Positions 14,524 through 22,804 of a stretch of DNA of 42,682 nucleotides are shown here, in pieces; the first letter of the stretch is position 1, and every line of letters begins with the position of its first letter. The position numbers were made by a program, and so were the translations under genes. Origin of the DNA: Vulcanimicrobiota bacterium (lineage in GTDB: Bacteria; Vulcanimicrobiota; Vulcanimicrobiia; Vulcanimicrobiales; Vulcanimicrobiaceae); contig JAFAJV010000001.1 of NCBI GenBank assembly GCA_019235995.1, positions 1 to 42,682 on the forward strand, read 5' to 3'. The notes below the pieces were generated by a model, which did not search any database, was not told the DNA's origin, and was given only the letters and a program-made list of their open reading frames with translations.

Positions 14524-15570
14524 TTAGAACGCGGCCCCAGGCGTGGGCGACGCCTTAGCGTTGTAGACGCGCGGCGGCTCCGTCCCGAGGCGCGTCTCTC
14601 CCACGAGCGTATCGTTCACGTACATGTCGAGCAGCGACGTCCCGACCGTCGTCACGACGAAATCGAGTTTCTGCCCGGGTTCCGCGAAGGCGTGGTAGAG
14701 ATCGTAGCGGCCGGTCGCGTCGGTGACGGAAAGCCGCACGTCGAGCTGCTGGCCGTTGGCGACGTTGTCCGGTTCGGGTACCGAGACGAGCACGTGCGCC
14801 TGACGGACGATGTATCCGGACTCGTTCGGACCGGCGCTGACCTGCAGCGCCACGGGATCGAAGGAGGCGATCTTGGCGTTCGGCGCCGGCACCTGACGCG
14901 CCACCATGCCGTGGGGCGGCGCCGCCTTGCCGAGCGGCGTCCAGACGACCTGGCCCAATTTGATGCCCGCCTTCGCAGCCAGGTCGCGGGCCTGATCGAT
15001 GGTCAGGCCGACGAAGTTGGGCACCGGAACCGTCAAGCGAGCGCCCCGGCTCACGACGAGCGCAACCGCGTCGCCCTCGTGCACGCTGACCAGCGGAGCG
15101 GGATTCTGTGAGACCACGTGACCCTCCGGGATCAGATCGCTCTTCGCATACGTCACCTTGCCGAGCTGCAGATGCGCGTGCGAGAGATCCAGCTGCACCT
15201 CGCGCATCGACTGATACCGGAGGTCCGGCATGAGGCGCGCGACGATTCCATCGCTGATGACGAACGAAACCTGTCGCCCCTGACGCACCTGCGCTCCGGA
15301 CTCGGGACGCTGCATGATCACGACGCCCTGCGGATAGCGATCGCTCGTCGTATGGTCAACAACGGCGGAGCTCAGCTTCAGGCGCTCGATCTCCGCGTTG
15401 GCATCGGTGAGCGTCTGACCGACGAACGACGGTATCGTCACGACCGATGAGGACGGCAGCAAGAAATCGTAGATCTGGCGCCCGAACCAGACGACGACGG
15501 CCACGAAGATCACGAGGACGATTGGAAAGATCCAATCGCGCGGAAGGTACGCTTGGAGTGACGACCTCAG
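14524..15570 (-). CDS. membrane-anchored protein with three PASTA domains, no kinase
   Basis: 348 aa from the proposed CTG at 15570-15568. That start gives a short basic/polar N-terminus (RSSLQAYLPRDW) before the transmembrane helix IFPIVLVIFVAVVVWFG; the GTG at 15513 would cut the helix in half. The CTG overlaps the yebC stop (CTGA) and has GGAGG seven bases upstream. Three PASTA domains follow (about residues 43-110, 111-177, 178-247), then about 100 residues of unclassified C-terminal domain. PASTA domains bind peptidoglycan fragments, usually on PrkC/PknB kinases or penicillin-binding proteins; here neither catalytic domain is present. Gene order PASTA-rpe-thiL mirrors Bacillus prkC-rsgA-rpe-thiN. 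Confidence 0.88.
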   Translation of the reverse strand: MRSSLQAYLPRDWIFPIVLVIFVAVVVWFGRQIYDFLLPSSSVVTIPSFVGQTLTDANAEIERLKLSSAVVDHTTSDRYPQGVVIMQRPESGAQVRQGRQVSFVISDGIVARLMPDLRYQSMREVQLDLSHAHLQLGKVTYAKSDLIPEGHVVSQNPAPLVSVHEGDAVALVVSRGARLTVPVPNFVGLTIDQARDLAAKAGIKLGQVVWTPLGKAAPPHGMVARQVPAPNAKIASFDPVALQVSAGPNESGYIVRQAHVLVSVPEPDNVANGQQLDVRLSVTDATGRYDLYHAFAEPGQKLDFVVTTVGTSLLDMYVNDTLVGETRLGTEPPRVYNAKASPTPGAAF

Positions 15571-16313
15571 GCCAAAGCCTCCAACGGCACGCTGCTGAAG
15601 TCGAGGTTGCTAAAGACGCGCGCGACGTCCTCGTGCTCTTCGAGCGCGTCGAGAAACTCGAGCGCCGCGTGCAGCCCGGCGCCTTGCAGCTCGAGCTTCG
15701 TCTTCGCTCGCATGCCGAGATAGACGTCCGAGATCTTCGCGCCGCGCGCGCGCAGAGCATCGCGGACATCCGCTAACCGCGCCGGCTGCGTGTAGATGAC
15801 GGCGAGCTCCTCGTCGTACTCGATGTCCTCGACACCATCGATGAGATGCTCCTCAATGAACGCATCCTCGGCTTTTCCCGCCGGATCGACTTCGATCGCG
15901 CCTACGCCGTCGAACATCCAGGTTACGCTTCCGCTTTCACCCAGCGTGCCGCCATGCCGGCTGAACACGAAGCGCAGCTCGCCGGCGGTGCGGTTGCGAT
16001 TGTCAGTCGCCGCGTCGGCGACGACGGCCAAGCCATGCGGACCGTACCCCTCGTAGCGAATTTCCTCGATCTCGGCGGCGCCGCTCGGCCCCACGCTGCG
16101 CGCAATCGCGCGTTTTATGTTATCCGCGGGCATGTTGAACTCACGCGCCTTCTCGACAGCCATCTTCAGCCGATAGTTGGCCTCGGGATCCGGAGAACCG
16201 CCCTTCGCGGCGAGGATGATCTCCTTGCTGAGCTTCGTGAACAGCGCTCCCCGCTGGGCGTCGACTTTGCCCTTCTTGAGCTTGATGTTGTGCCATTTGG
16301 AATGCCCGGACAT
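15567..16313 (-). CDS. yebC: YebC/PmpR-family protein
   Basis: 248 aa, full length. The family N-terminus MSGHSKWHNIKLKKGKVDAQ and the segment RGALFTKLSKEI are unmistakable, followed by the acidic central domain (NMPADNIKRAIAR, YEGYGPHGLA). YebC proteins bind DNA or act on ribosomes to help translate proline-rich stretches; both roles have been reported in the family. It lies 13 bp after the large glycosyltransferase gene and is coupled to the PASTA gene through a CTGA overlap. Its end carries the GGAGG that serves that gene. Confidence 0.93.
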   Translation of the reverse strand: MSGHSKWHNIKLKKGKVDAQRGALFTKLSKEIILAAKGGSPDPEANYRLKMAVEKAREFNMPADNIKRAIARSVGPSGAAEIEEIRYEGYGPHGLAVVADAATDNRNRTAGELRFVFSRHGGTLGESGSVTWMFDGVGAIEVDPAGKAEDAFIEEHLIDGVEDIEYDEELAVIYTQPARLADVRDALRARGAKISDVYLGMRAKTKLELQGAGLHAALEFLDALEEHEDVARVFSNLDFSSVPLEALA

Positions 16314-16326
16314 GAGGGGACCTTCG

Positions 16327-19300
16327 TTAACCCGGACCGATAATCCAGGTGGGGAACCACATCCGCTGGTGCCAGGCGCTCCACGAGATAGGGTGCGCCG
16401 CCAGTATCGGATAGAAGTAGACGAAGCCCAATGCCGCCGCGGCGACGTAGGCGCCGACGCCGGCGGCCCCCATCCAACCGCCGCCCTCGCGCCGCTTCGA
16501 CCACTCCCAAAGTCGCTGAAGCACGACGACGTTGCAGAGACAGATCAGCGGGATGTCGACGTAAAAATGGTAGGCGAAGGTGATGCGGGGGGATCGCATC
16601 CACGGCAGCCACTGCAATAGATACGTCGCGACGATCAGAGCATATCCCTTGTTGCGTTCCCTCCATGCGAGCACGGCTACCCACGGGACGCAGAGCAATC
16701 CAAACCAAAGAATCACGGGGTTCGGCATCGAGGTGATCTCGTAGACGCAGCAGCCTTTGGGATCGTTGGTGTCCTTGCGATGGTCCTGATAGTAATATGC
16801 GATCGGAACGTAATCAATCGGCCACTCCCACCACTTCGAGGAATACGGATGCGTGGCTTTGAGCGTGTCGTGATAGTCGAACATCGACTTCTGGCGGTAG
16901 ACAAGATCGTTCGCGTTGTGGATCTCGTTTGGATCGGGCGATTGACGCGCGAGGTCCGGCACCCAGGCGAGGAGGTAGACGGTCGCGCTCACGACCAAAA
17001 TCGTGATCAGCGCAGCGTCGAGCCGAAACCCCCTGGGATTACCCCAGAGCGCGGGACGCAGCTTGTTTCGAAGGTAGAGGCCGGAGGCCGCGATCCAGAT
17101 CAAGATGACGAAGCTCACGCCGAAGCCCATCACGCCGTACCACTTGCTGCTGACGAGCAGCCCCAACGCCACGGTGAAGAGCACGAGCCAAAGCTTCGAG
17201 GAGCGGCCGCTTTGGATGGAGGCGGGCGCGTCCGCCCGTATCTCATCGCCGGCGTAGCGCGCGCGGCCCTCCGGCGTGTCGTACGAGACGGTCGCGTCGC
17301 GACGGTATTCGATCCGCAGCGGGTCGTCGTCATAGACCAGCACGCCGCCCTTGGCTTGCGAGATCGCCCCGCGTTGTATCTTACCGCGCTCGTCGACCGT
17401 GCCGCCGTCCGCCGCGAAAAGCACGGTCCCGCCGGCGCCCCGCAACGCATGGGAGCCCTCGGCATAGGTGAGCTCTTGCCTGCCATCGCCCAACCACTTC
17501 GGAAACGCGACGTACCGGATCACCAAGTAGCAGACGCACCCAACGTAGAGCATGACGATGACCGACGAAGCCGCGTCGAACCTCCACGCTGCCCGGCAGA
17601 TCTGCCCGGCGATGGCGCCGGCGAGCAGCGCGGCGGCCGCGCCGGCGGCGAACGCCCACGGCGGGACGGTGACGTGACGCCGCTCGCCGACCTGCGAGCT
17701 GATCCAAAAGCGGTAGAACGCGTACACCGCGAGCGTCGCGAAGAATATGACGAAGCCTTCCGGCGTGGCGATGCGAGATTGCACGAAATGCATGCCGTCG
17801 AAGGTGAGCAGCAGCGCGGCGATGGTCGAAAAGAGCGTCGAACCGGTGATCCGCTTCGCAAAGACGTAGAGCAGCATCACCACGAGCGCGCCGAACACGA
17901 CGTCGAGGAAGCGCCAGCCGTAGGAGTTGTCGCCGTTGCTCATGTGCCCGACGATCGCGTTGAGTCCGGTCCAGCCACCCAGGCCGTGCCCCGCGGGCAT
18001 GCCGCCGAAGAGCATCATCGAGAGCGCCACGAGCAGTTTGCTCAGGGGCGGATGCGTGTTCTCGTAAATGCGCAGGTTTTGGAGATACTCTTCCCCCGCA
18101 CGCGCGAAGTAGATCTCGTCGAAGACCTTCTCCGCCGGCCACCAATAGCCGATGAAAGAAAGGATGAAGTTGCCGATGCCGAGCGCGCCCGCGATCGCGT
18201 AGTCCAGGCCCCGCATCGCTACGAGCCCCTCGCGCGGATTGAACCAGTCGCGCACGCCCGCCACCCACGACGGCGCCTGTTCGCGGGCCCCCTGTGCGCG
18301 TTCGCGGGGCAGCTCTCGCGCGGGGCCCGCGGCGTCGGCGGTACCTAGATACTGGTACCCGAGCCAGAAGAACGCCGCGACGGCCACGCCGGACAATATC
18401 GACGTCCACGGGCCCCAGAGGTTTTGCGAATTCGCGCCGGCCACGTTGTTCGTGACGACGTTCAGGTATTGCAGGCTGTACGCCAGGTTCGCGAACAACA
18501 CCGCCGAAAGCGCGACCGCGCCCCACAGGTAACGCCGCGCGAACGGAATGCAGGCGATCGCGAACAAGACGCCGTTGAAGAGATATCGCTCGTGCATGCG
18601 CGTCGCCAGCACGAAGAAGGCGAGCGTCGCGATCGCGCATCCTTCGAGCAGCGCCCGCGGCGTACGCTCCGCAACGTAGCGCCACGTCACCAGCGCGAGG
18701 GCTGCGCCGACGAGCACCATGCCCCAGAGGTACTGCGGCAAAATGAAAATGTATTGGCTGTCCGGCAGCCACAGCGTGCCGCGCACGGCCCACAGATTGA
18801 AGGCGTTGACGCTGTTGTACGGATAGACGTTCGCGCCGTATGCATAGCGCTCGATCAGCCACGCGAACGCCGAGAGCGGGTTGCTCGGATGGAACGGCTC
18901 CGTCAGCGCGAGCGCAAGCAGCAGCGCCGCTGCGGCACCCAGCGCCGTGGCGACGAGGCGCGCCCGCCGGCGCGGCGCGTCAACGAAGGCGAACGCGACC
19001 ATTAGGGGCAGCAGCACTGCGGCCTGCGGCTTGATCAGCAGCGAGTACGCAAACGAGAGCCACGCAAAGACAATCCAATAGGTTTGAGCGGGCGCGTCTG
19101 CCGGTTCATCCGCGGAGCGAAGCAACGCGTAGATCGCAAGCAGCGCGAAGAGACCCGAGATCGAGTCAACCTGTCCCCACAGCGCGGAGATGTAGATCGT
19201 CGCTGGATTGAGCAGGTAGAAGGCCGCCGCGCCGAGCGCATATCCGAACCCGGCGAAGCGCCGAACCACGGCGTACAGGAGCGCGCCGGCGCACAGATCG

Positions 19301-19632
19301 GCGAGGATCGCCGGCAGCTTGACGAGTGTGCGCAGCGCCGCGTAGCCGTGATCGTGGGCGGCGAAGAACAGCTGCCAGAGATGCCCCACGACCGCGAGGA
19401 TGTAGAAATAGCCGGGCGGGTAGTCCGCGAATCCGATCGTCGAATAGAACGAAGCGAAGCCGTGCTGGGCGAGTGCGATCGCCCAGGCCGAGTAGGTAGA
19501 GACGTCGGTCTTGAAGCCTTCGTTGTTGACGAACGCGAGGCGCACGAGCAGCCCCGCGAGCAGCAGGACCGGAAGTGCCCACGCGAGCGTCGTTTGGCGG
19601 GCCGACGCTCGGACGGAGCCGTCGGCGTTCAT
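16327..19632 (-). CDS. giant membrane glycosyltransferase, GT-C domain fused to a PMT (GT39)-like domain
   Basis: 1101 aa with about twenty hydrophobic segments. Residues 1 to about 430 resemble polyprenol-sugar-dependent GT-C mannosyltransferases (acidic loop FVNNEGFKTDVSTYSAWA, then FADYPPGYFY). Residues about 465-1101 resemble protein O-mannosyltransferases: the first loop has the DE pair in KVFDEIYFARAG (about 503), then NTHPPLSKLL, and the last part has DNDPKGC-like and FYVDIPLICL segments. A soluble insert of about 110 residues (about 700-810) interrupts the second domain and matches nothing I recognise. It would take sugar from a lipid carrier at the membrane. It directly follows the polyprenyl synthase gene (10 bp), which suits a lipid-carrier link. 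Confidence 0.85.
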   Translation of the reverse strand: MNADGSVRASARQTTLAWALPVLLLAGLLVRLAFVNNEGFKTDVSTYSAWAIALAQHGFASFYSTIGFADYPPGYFYILAVVGHLWQLFFAAHDHGYAALRTLVKLPAILADLCAGALLYAVVRRFAGFGYALGAAAFYLLNPATIYISALWGQVDSISGLFALLAIYALLRSADEPADAPAQTYWIVFAWLSFAYSLLIKPQAAVLLPLMVAFAFVDAPRRRARLVATALGAAAALLLALALTEPFHPSNPLSAFAWLIERYAYGANVYPYNSVNAFNLWAVRGTLWLPDSQYIFILPQYLWGMVLVGAALALVTWRYVAERTPRALLEGCAIATLAFFVLATRMHERYLFNGVLFAIACIPFARRYLWGAVALSAVLFANLAYSLQYLNVVTNNVAGANSQNLWGPWTSILSGVAVAAFFWLGYQYLGTADAAGPARELPRERAQGAREQAPSWVAGVRDWFNPREGLVAMRGLDYAIAGALGIGNFILSFIGYWWPAEKVFDEIYFARAGEEYLQNLRIYENTHPPLSKLLVALSMMLFGGMPAGHGLGGWTGLNAIVGHMSNGDNSYGWRFLDVVFGALVVMLLYVFAKRITGSTLFSTIAALLLTFDGMHFVQSRIATPEGFVIFFATLAVYAFYRFWISSQVGERRHVTVPPWAFAAGAAAALLAGAIAGQICRAAWRFDAASSVIVMLYVGCVCYLVIRYVAFPKWLGDGRQELTYAEGSHALRGAGGTVLFAADGGTVDERGKIQRGAISQAKGGVLVYDDDPLRIEYRRDATVSYDTPEGRARYAGDEIRADAPASIQSGRSSKLWLVLFTVALGLLVSSKWYGVMGFGVSFVILIWIAASGLYLRNKLRPALWGNPRGFRLDAALITILVVSATVYLLAWVPDLARQSPDPNEIHNANDLVYRQKSMFDYHDTLKATHPYSSKWWEWPIDYVPIAYYYQDHRKDTNDPKGCCVYEITSMPNPVILWFGLLCVPWVAVLAWRERNKGYALIVATYLLQWLPWMRSPRITFAYHFYVDIPLICLCNVVVLQRLWEWSKRREGGGWMGAAGVGAYVAAAALGFVYFYPILAAHPISWSAWHQRMWFPTWIIGPG

Positions 19633-19642
19633 GGCGATCCCT

Positions 19643-20632
19643 TCAAGACGCCGGGGCGAGGTCGAGCGTGCTCAAGAGATAGTCGCGGAAATCTGCGTTG
19701 GGACAGCCCTCGATCACCGCCAGATGCTCGGCCGCAGCCCGTTGCGCCGCGTCTCTGGCGCGCAGCGTATCGAGCGCGTCCACGACGCGCGCGATCGCGG
19801 AAGCATCGAGCGCTCGTCCCGACGCATAGGCGTCCGCGACGGCGCTGCGGGCCGCGCTCGGCGGTTGGCCGATCGCCCATACGACCGGAAACGTCCACTT
19901 CCGCCGCGCGATGTCCCCGGCAGCGGTCTTCCCCGTCTCGCCCACGCTCGACCAGATGCCGGCGACGTCGTCGCGAATCTGGAACGCCATCCCGTACGAT
20001 CGTCCTACGTCGCCGTAGGCGGCGATCACCGGTTCTCCGGACGCGGCGGCGTGCGCGCCCAGCCGGCAGGAGGCGTCGAAGAGCTGGGCCGTCTTGCACT
20101 GGATCATGCGGTAATAGCCCGGTAGATCGACGCGGCGCTCGGACTCGAATTGAAGGTCGAGCGACTGACCCTCGCACATCACCGCATGCGCCTCATGCAG
20201 GAGCGCGAGCATCCGCAGCACTCGGTCCGCGTCGAGGTGCGCGGCGGCCTGTTCCAGGCTGAGGAAGCTGAGCGCGCACATCGCGTCGCCGGCATTGATC
20301 GCCTGCGGAATCCCGTACGCGCTCCAGAGCGTCCGGCGGCCGTGGCGCAGCTCGTCCCGATCCTCGATGTCGTCGTGAACCAGCGAATAGTTATGAAAGA
20401 TCTCGACGGCGACGGCCGCGTCCAGCGCGTGCTCGGCGGGCGCGCCTTCGCTCGTGGCCACTCGCAGCACCATCTGCGGGCGCAGTCTTTTGCCTCGCCG
20501 GGCGGGCCCGTACGGCGCATAGCCGAAGTGCCGCAAAAGCATATCGGAGATCTCTTTCGATCCCCGATATCCGGCTATCCGTTCCTCGAGGGCGTTTTCG
20601 AAACGCTCGGTAAAGTCGACGACGCTAAGCAG
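19643..20632 (-). CDS. trans-isoprenyl diphosphate synthase (polyprenyl synthetase)
   Basis: 329 aa from the CTG at 20632-20630, the usual size for the family. It condenses isopentenyl diphosphate with an allylic diphosphate. Motifs: GKRLRPQMVL, first Asp-rich motif HDDIEDRDELRHGRRT, the KTAQLF segment and FQIRDDVAG, where the second Asp-rich motif is DDVAG instead of DDxxD. The lysine-rich end motif (ARRKWTFPVVWA) is present. No ATG, GTG or TTG fits between the ispH stop and the start of the fold; CTG overlaps ispH by eight bases, with GGAGGAG ten bases upstream. Chain length (farnesyl, geranylgeranyl or longer) is not predictable. It directly follows ispH, which makes its substrate. Confidence 0.88.
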   Translation of the reverse strand: MLSVVDFTERFENALEERIAGYRGSKEISDMLLRHFGYAPYGPARRGKRLRPQMVLRVATSEGAPAEHALDAAVAVEIFHNYSLVHDDIEDRDELRHGRRTLWSAYGIPQAINAGDAMCALSFLSLEQAAAHLDADRVLRMLALLHEAHAVMCEGQSLDLQFESERRVDLPGYYRMIQCKTAQLFDASCRLGAHAAASGEPVIAAYGDVGRSYGMAFQIRDDVAGIWSSVGETGKTAAGDIARRKWTFPVVWAIGQPPSAARSAVADAYASGRALDASAIARVVDALDTLRARDAAQRAAAEHLAVIEGCPNADFRDYLLSTLDLAPAS

Positions 20633-21464
20633 AGGCGGCGAGCTCCTCCATTCGCGCCTGAACCTGATCGACGAGCCAACCCGGGGTGGAAGCTCCCGAC
20701 ATGAGGCCCGCCACGTCGACCCCGTCAAACCACCGCGCCTCGAGCTCGTCCGGCCCCTCGATGTGATAGGCGCGCGCGCCGTGCGACTCGGAGAGATCGG
20801 CAAGGTGCTTCGTGTTCGCCGACGTCTTTCCGCCGACGACGATCATCACCTCGACGTCCTTGGCGAGGCGCAACGCCTCGTTCTGACGGTTGTGCGTATC
20901 CGTGCAGATCGTGTTGACTGCCCGTACCTCGTAGTACTTCGCAGATAGTGCGCGAACGATCTCGGTGAAGCCCTCGCCGGACCACGTCGACTGGACCACG
21001 ACTCCGACGCGGCTGGAGCGCGGCAATTTTTCGACGTCGGCGGTGGACTGGATGCACCACGCGCCAGGCACGTGGCTGAGGGTCCCCTTGACCTCGGGAT
21101 GGTTCGGATCCCCAATGACGATGATCTTGTAGCCGTCGGCCTTGAGCTTCTCGGCCTGCACATGAATCTTGGTGACCATGGGGCAGGTCGCGTCGATAAT
21201 CTCGAGCTTCTTCTCCTTGGCCTTGTCGAAGACTTCGACCGGAAGGCCGTGAGCGCGCACGAACAGGGCGCCTGCGTCCACTTCGTCGACGGTGTGGGCG
21301 TTCTTCAATCCGCGCGACTCGAGGGATTCGACCATCTGCGGGTTATGCACCACGTGCCCGAGCGTCGTCACGTCGCCTCGCGCAGCGATCGCCTCCTCGG
21401 CCTTCTTGACCGTGATGGCGACTCCGAAGCAGAATCCCTGAACGGACGCCTTACGTATTTCCAC
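20625..21464 (-). CDS. ispH: 4-hydroxy-3-methylbut-2-enyl diphosphate reductase
   Basis: 279 aa. IspH makes isopentenyl and dimethylallyl diphosphate, the last MEP-pathway step, using a [4Fe-4S] cluster. The three cluster cysteines are C12 in GFCFGV, one in IDATCPMV (near 94) and one in NTICTDTHNRQ (near 190). LGHVVHNP, RAHGLP and VVVGGKTSANTKHL match the family. Start is GTG, overlapping plsC by 14 bp. The neighbourhood cmk-plsC-ispH is a known cluster in clostridia. Confidence 0.95.
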   Translation of the reverse strand: MEIRKASVQGFCFGVAITVKKAEEAIAARGDVTTLGHVVHNPQMVESLESRGLKNAHTVDEVDAGALFVRAHGLPVEVFDKAKEKKLEIIDATCPMVTKIHVQAEKLKADGYKIIVIGDPNHPEVKGTLSHVPGAWCIQSTADVEKLPRSSRVGVVVQSTWSGEGFTEIVRALSAKYYEVRAVNTICTDTHNRQNEALRLAKDVEVMIVVGGKTSANTKHLADLSESHGARAYHIEGPDELEARWFDGVDVAGLMSGASTPGWLVDQVQARMEELAASA

Positions 21465-22053
21465 CGGTGTTCTCCGCTAGAGCCCTTATCGCGTTCATGA
21501 TTGCGAGCGTGAACTTCGCCAAGTCGTCGCGCGTTGCTTTCCGCCCCGTGGGAGGCTCGAGCGGCGCTCCGAACGCGACGTCGATCCGGCCTAGCCGGAG
21601 GGCCTTCTCGGTACCGCGGATGCTGGCCGGGACCACCGGGGCGCCGGCCAGCGACGCCAGCAGCGCGACGCCAGTTTGCGCCTCGACGTCTCCGCTCCTA
21701 TTGCGAGTGCCCTCCGGGAAGATCCCGACGGCTCCCCCGGACTGCAGCACCTCCAGCGACCGCTTGATCGCGGAGGTGGCGCTTCCCCGGCGGTCGACGG
21801 CGTATGCGCCGAGCGCCCGGATCAGCGCGCCCAGGAGCGGGATCTCGAACAGTTCTTTCTTCGCCATGTAGCTGATCCGCCGCGGACAAAAACACCCCAT
21901 CGCCACAGGATCCAGATACGAGACGTGATTGCACGCGACGATCAGCGGACCGGCGGACGGCACGTTCTCGGCGCCGCGAACCCGCCCGCGCCAGACGACG
22001 CGCACCACGAACCGCACGACCGCCTTCGCAAAATCGTAGAACCTCGTATTCAT
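21451..22053 (-). CDS. plsC: 1-acyl-sn-glycerol-3-phosphate acyltransferase
   Basis: 200 aa. It adds the second acyl chain to lysophosphatidic acid. The catalytic motif NHVSYLD (H-x4-D) and the glycerol-phosphate motif FPEGTRNRSG are present, with the VPASIRGT block later. A hydrophobic N-terminus (residues 5-20) fits membrane association. The ATG and the cmk stop overlap (ATGA) and lie in a partial interspersed repeat. Acyl donor (ACP or CoA) is not evident. Confidence 0.9.
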   Translation of the reverse strand: MNTRFYDFAKAVVRFVVRVVWRGRVRGAENVPSAGPLIVACNHVSYLDPVAMGCFCPRRISYMAKKELFEIPLLGALIRALGAYAVDRRGSATSAIKRSLEVLQSGGAVGIFPEGTRNRSGDVEAQTGVALLASLAGAPVVPASIRGTEKALRLGRIDVAFGAPLEPPTGRKATRDDLAKFTLAIMNAIRALAENTGGNT

Positions 22054-22751
22054 CCTTTCCTTCGACTCCGCTCAGCACACAAGCTTCGCACCAGCGCGCA
22101 GATCTGGTCGACGACGCCGTCGGCATCGATGTCGCTGGAGTCGATGAGGTGTGCTCCCGGCGCGGGCTCCAGCGGCGACACGGCTCGCGTGCTGTCGATG
22201 CGATCGCGCTCTTGGAGCTCCGCGCCAAGCCCGTGCGCGTCGACATCGACGCCGGCCTGCTCGAGCTGCCGGCGACGCCGCGCGACCCGCGTCTCGAGCG
22301 AGGCGGTGAGAAAGATCTTGATGGCGGCGCCGGGGAGAACGACGCTCCCGATGTCGCGCCCGGCCATCACTACGGAGCCCTTTCCGGCGATGCGGCGTTG
22401 AGCGTCGACCATCGCGGAACGCACCTCGGCGTGCGCGGCGACCGCCGAGACGATGGCGGTGACTTCGTTGCCGGCAAGTACGGTCTCATCGAGCTCCGCG
22501 CCGCCGGCGAAGATGCGAAAGCCGAGAGGAGCGCTTTCGTCCAGCTCGACCTCGATCGGCATCGTCGCCGCGAGGCGCGCCAACGCGGCGCCGTTATCCA
22601 CGTCCGTGCCCGTACGAAGCGCGAGATACGCTAGAGCGCGATACATCGCGCCCGTATCGAGGTAGAGCATGCGCAAACGCCGCGCGGTCGCGCGAGCGAC
22701 GGTCGTCTTTCCCGACGCGGCCGGCCCATCGATCGCGATCTGCAGCTGCAC
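22050..22751 (-). CDS. cmk: cytidylate kinase
   Basis: 233 aa from the GTG at 22751, which gives VQLQIAIDGPAASGKTTVA with the P-loop at residues 9-16; GAGGG lies about eleven bases upstream. Cmk phosphorylates CMP and dCMP. Conserved blocks are LYLDTGAMYRALAY, GRDIGSVVLPGA, KIFLTASLETRVARRR and the RD segment ERDRIDSTRAVSPL. Longer in-frame starts run over the promoter region of radA and add non-conserved sequence. The last nine residues come from the interspersed repeat. radA is divergent, 53 bp away. Confidence 0.93.
   Translation of the reverse strand: MQLQIAIDGPAASGKTTVARATARRLRMLYLDTGAMYRALAYLALRTGTDVDNGAALARLAATMPIEVELDESAPLGFRIFAGGAELDETVLAGNEVTAIVSAVAAHAEVRSAMVDAQRRIAGKGSVVMAGRDIGSVVLPGAAIKIFLTASLETRVARRRRQLEQAGVDVDAHGLGAELQERDRIDSTRAVSPLEPAPGAHLIDSSDIDADGVVDQICALVRSLCAERSRRKG
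22053..22085. repeat. interspersed palindromic repeat, half copy 3, at the cmk/plsC junction
   Basis: Contains CCTTCGACTCCGCTCAGC, one arm of the element at 8676-8744. On the minus strand it encodes the last residues of Cmk (AERSRRKG) and brings AAGGATGA, the shared stop/start of cmk and plsC. The other arm is missing. Confidence 0.7.
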
Positions 22752-22804
22752 CGCGCATCGTTCCCTCGGGATGATGGCGTTGCCCTCCAAGAGAAGGGCT
22801 GGCC

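Noticed and set aside
16780-18348. 522-residue plus-strand open frame opposite the large glycosyltransferase
   Set aside because: Shadow of a clear membrane protein gene; no family features and no ribosome site.
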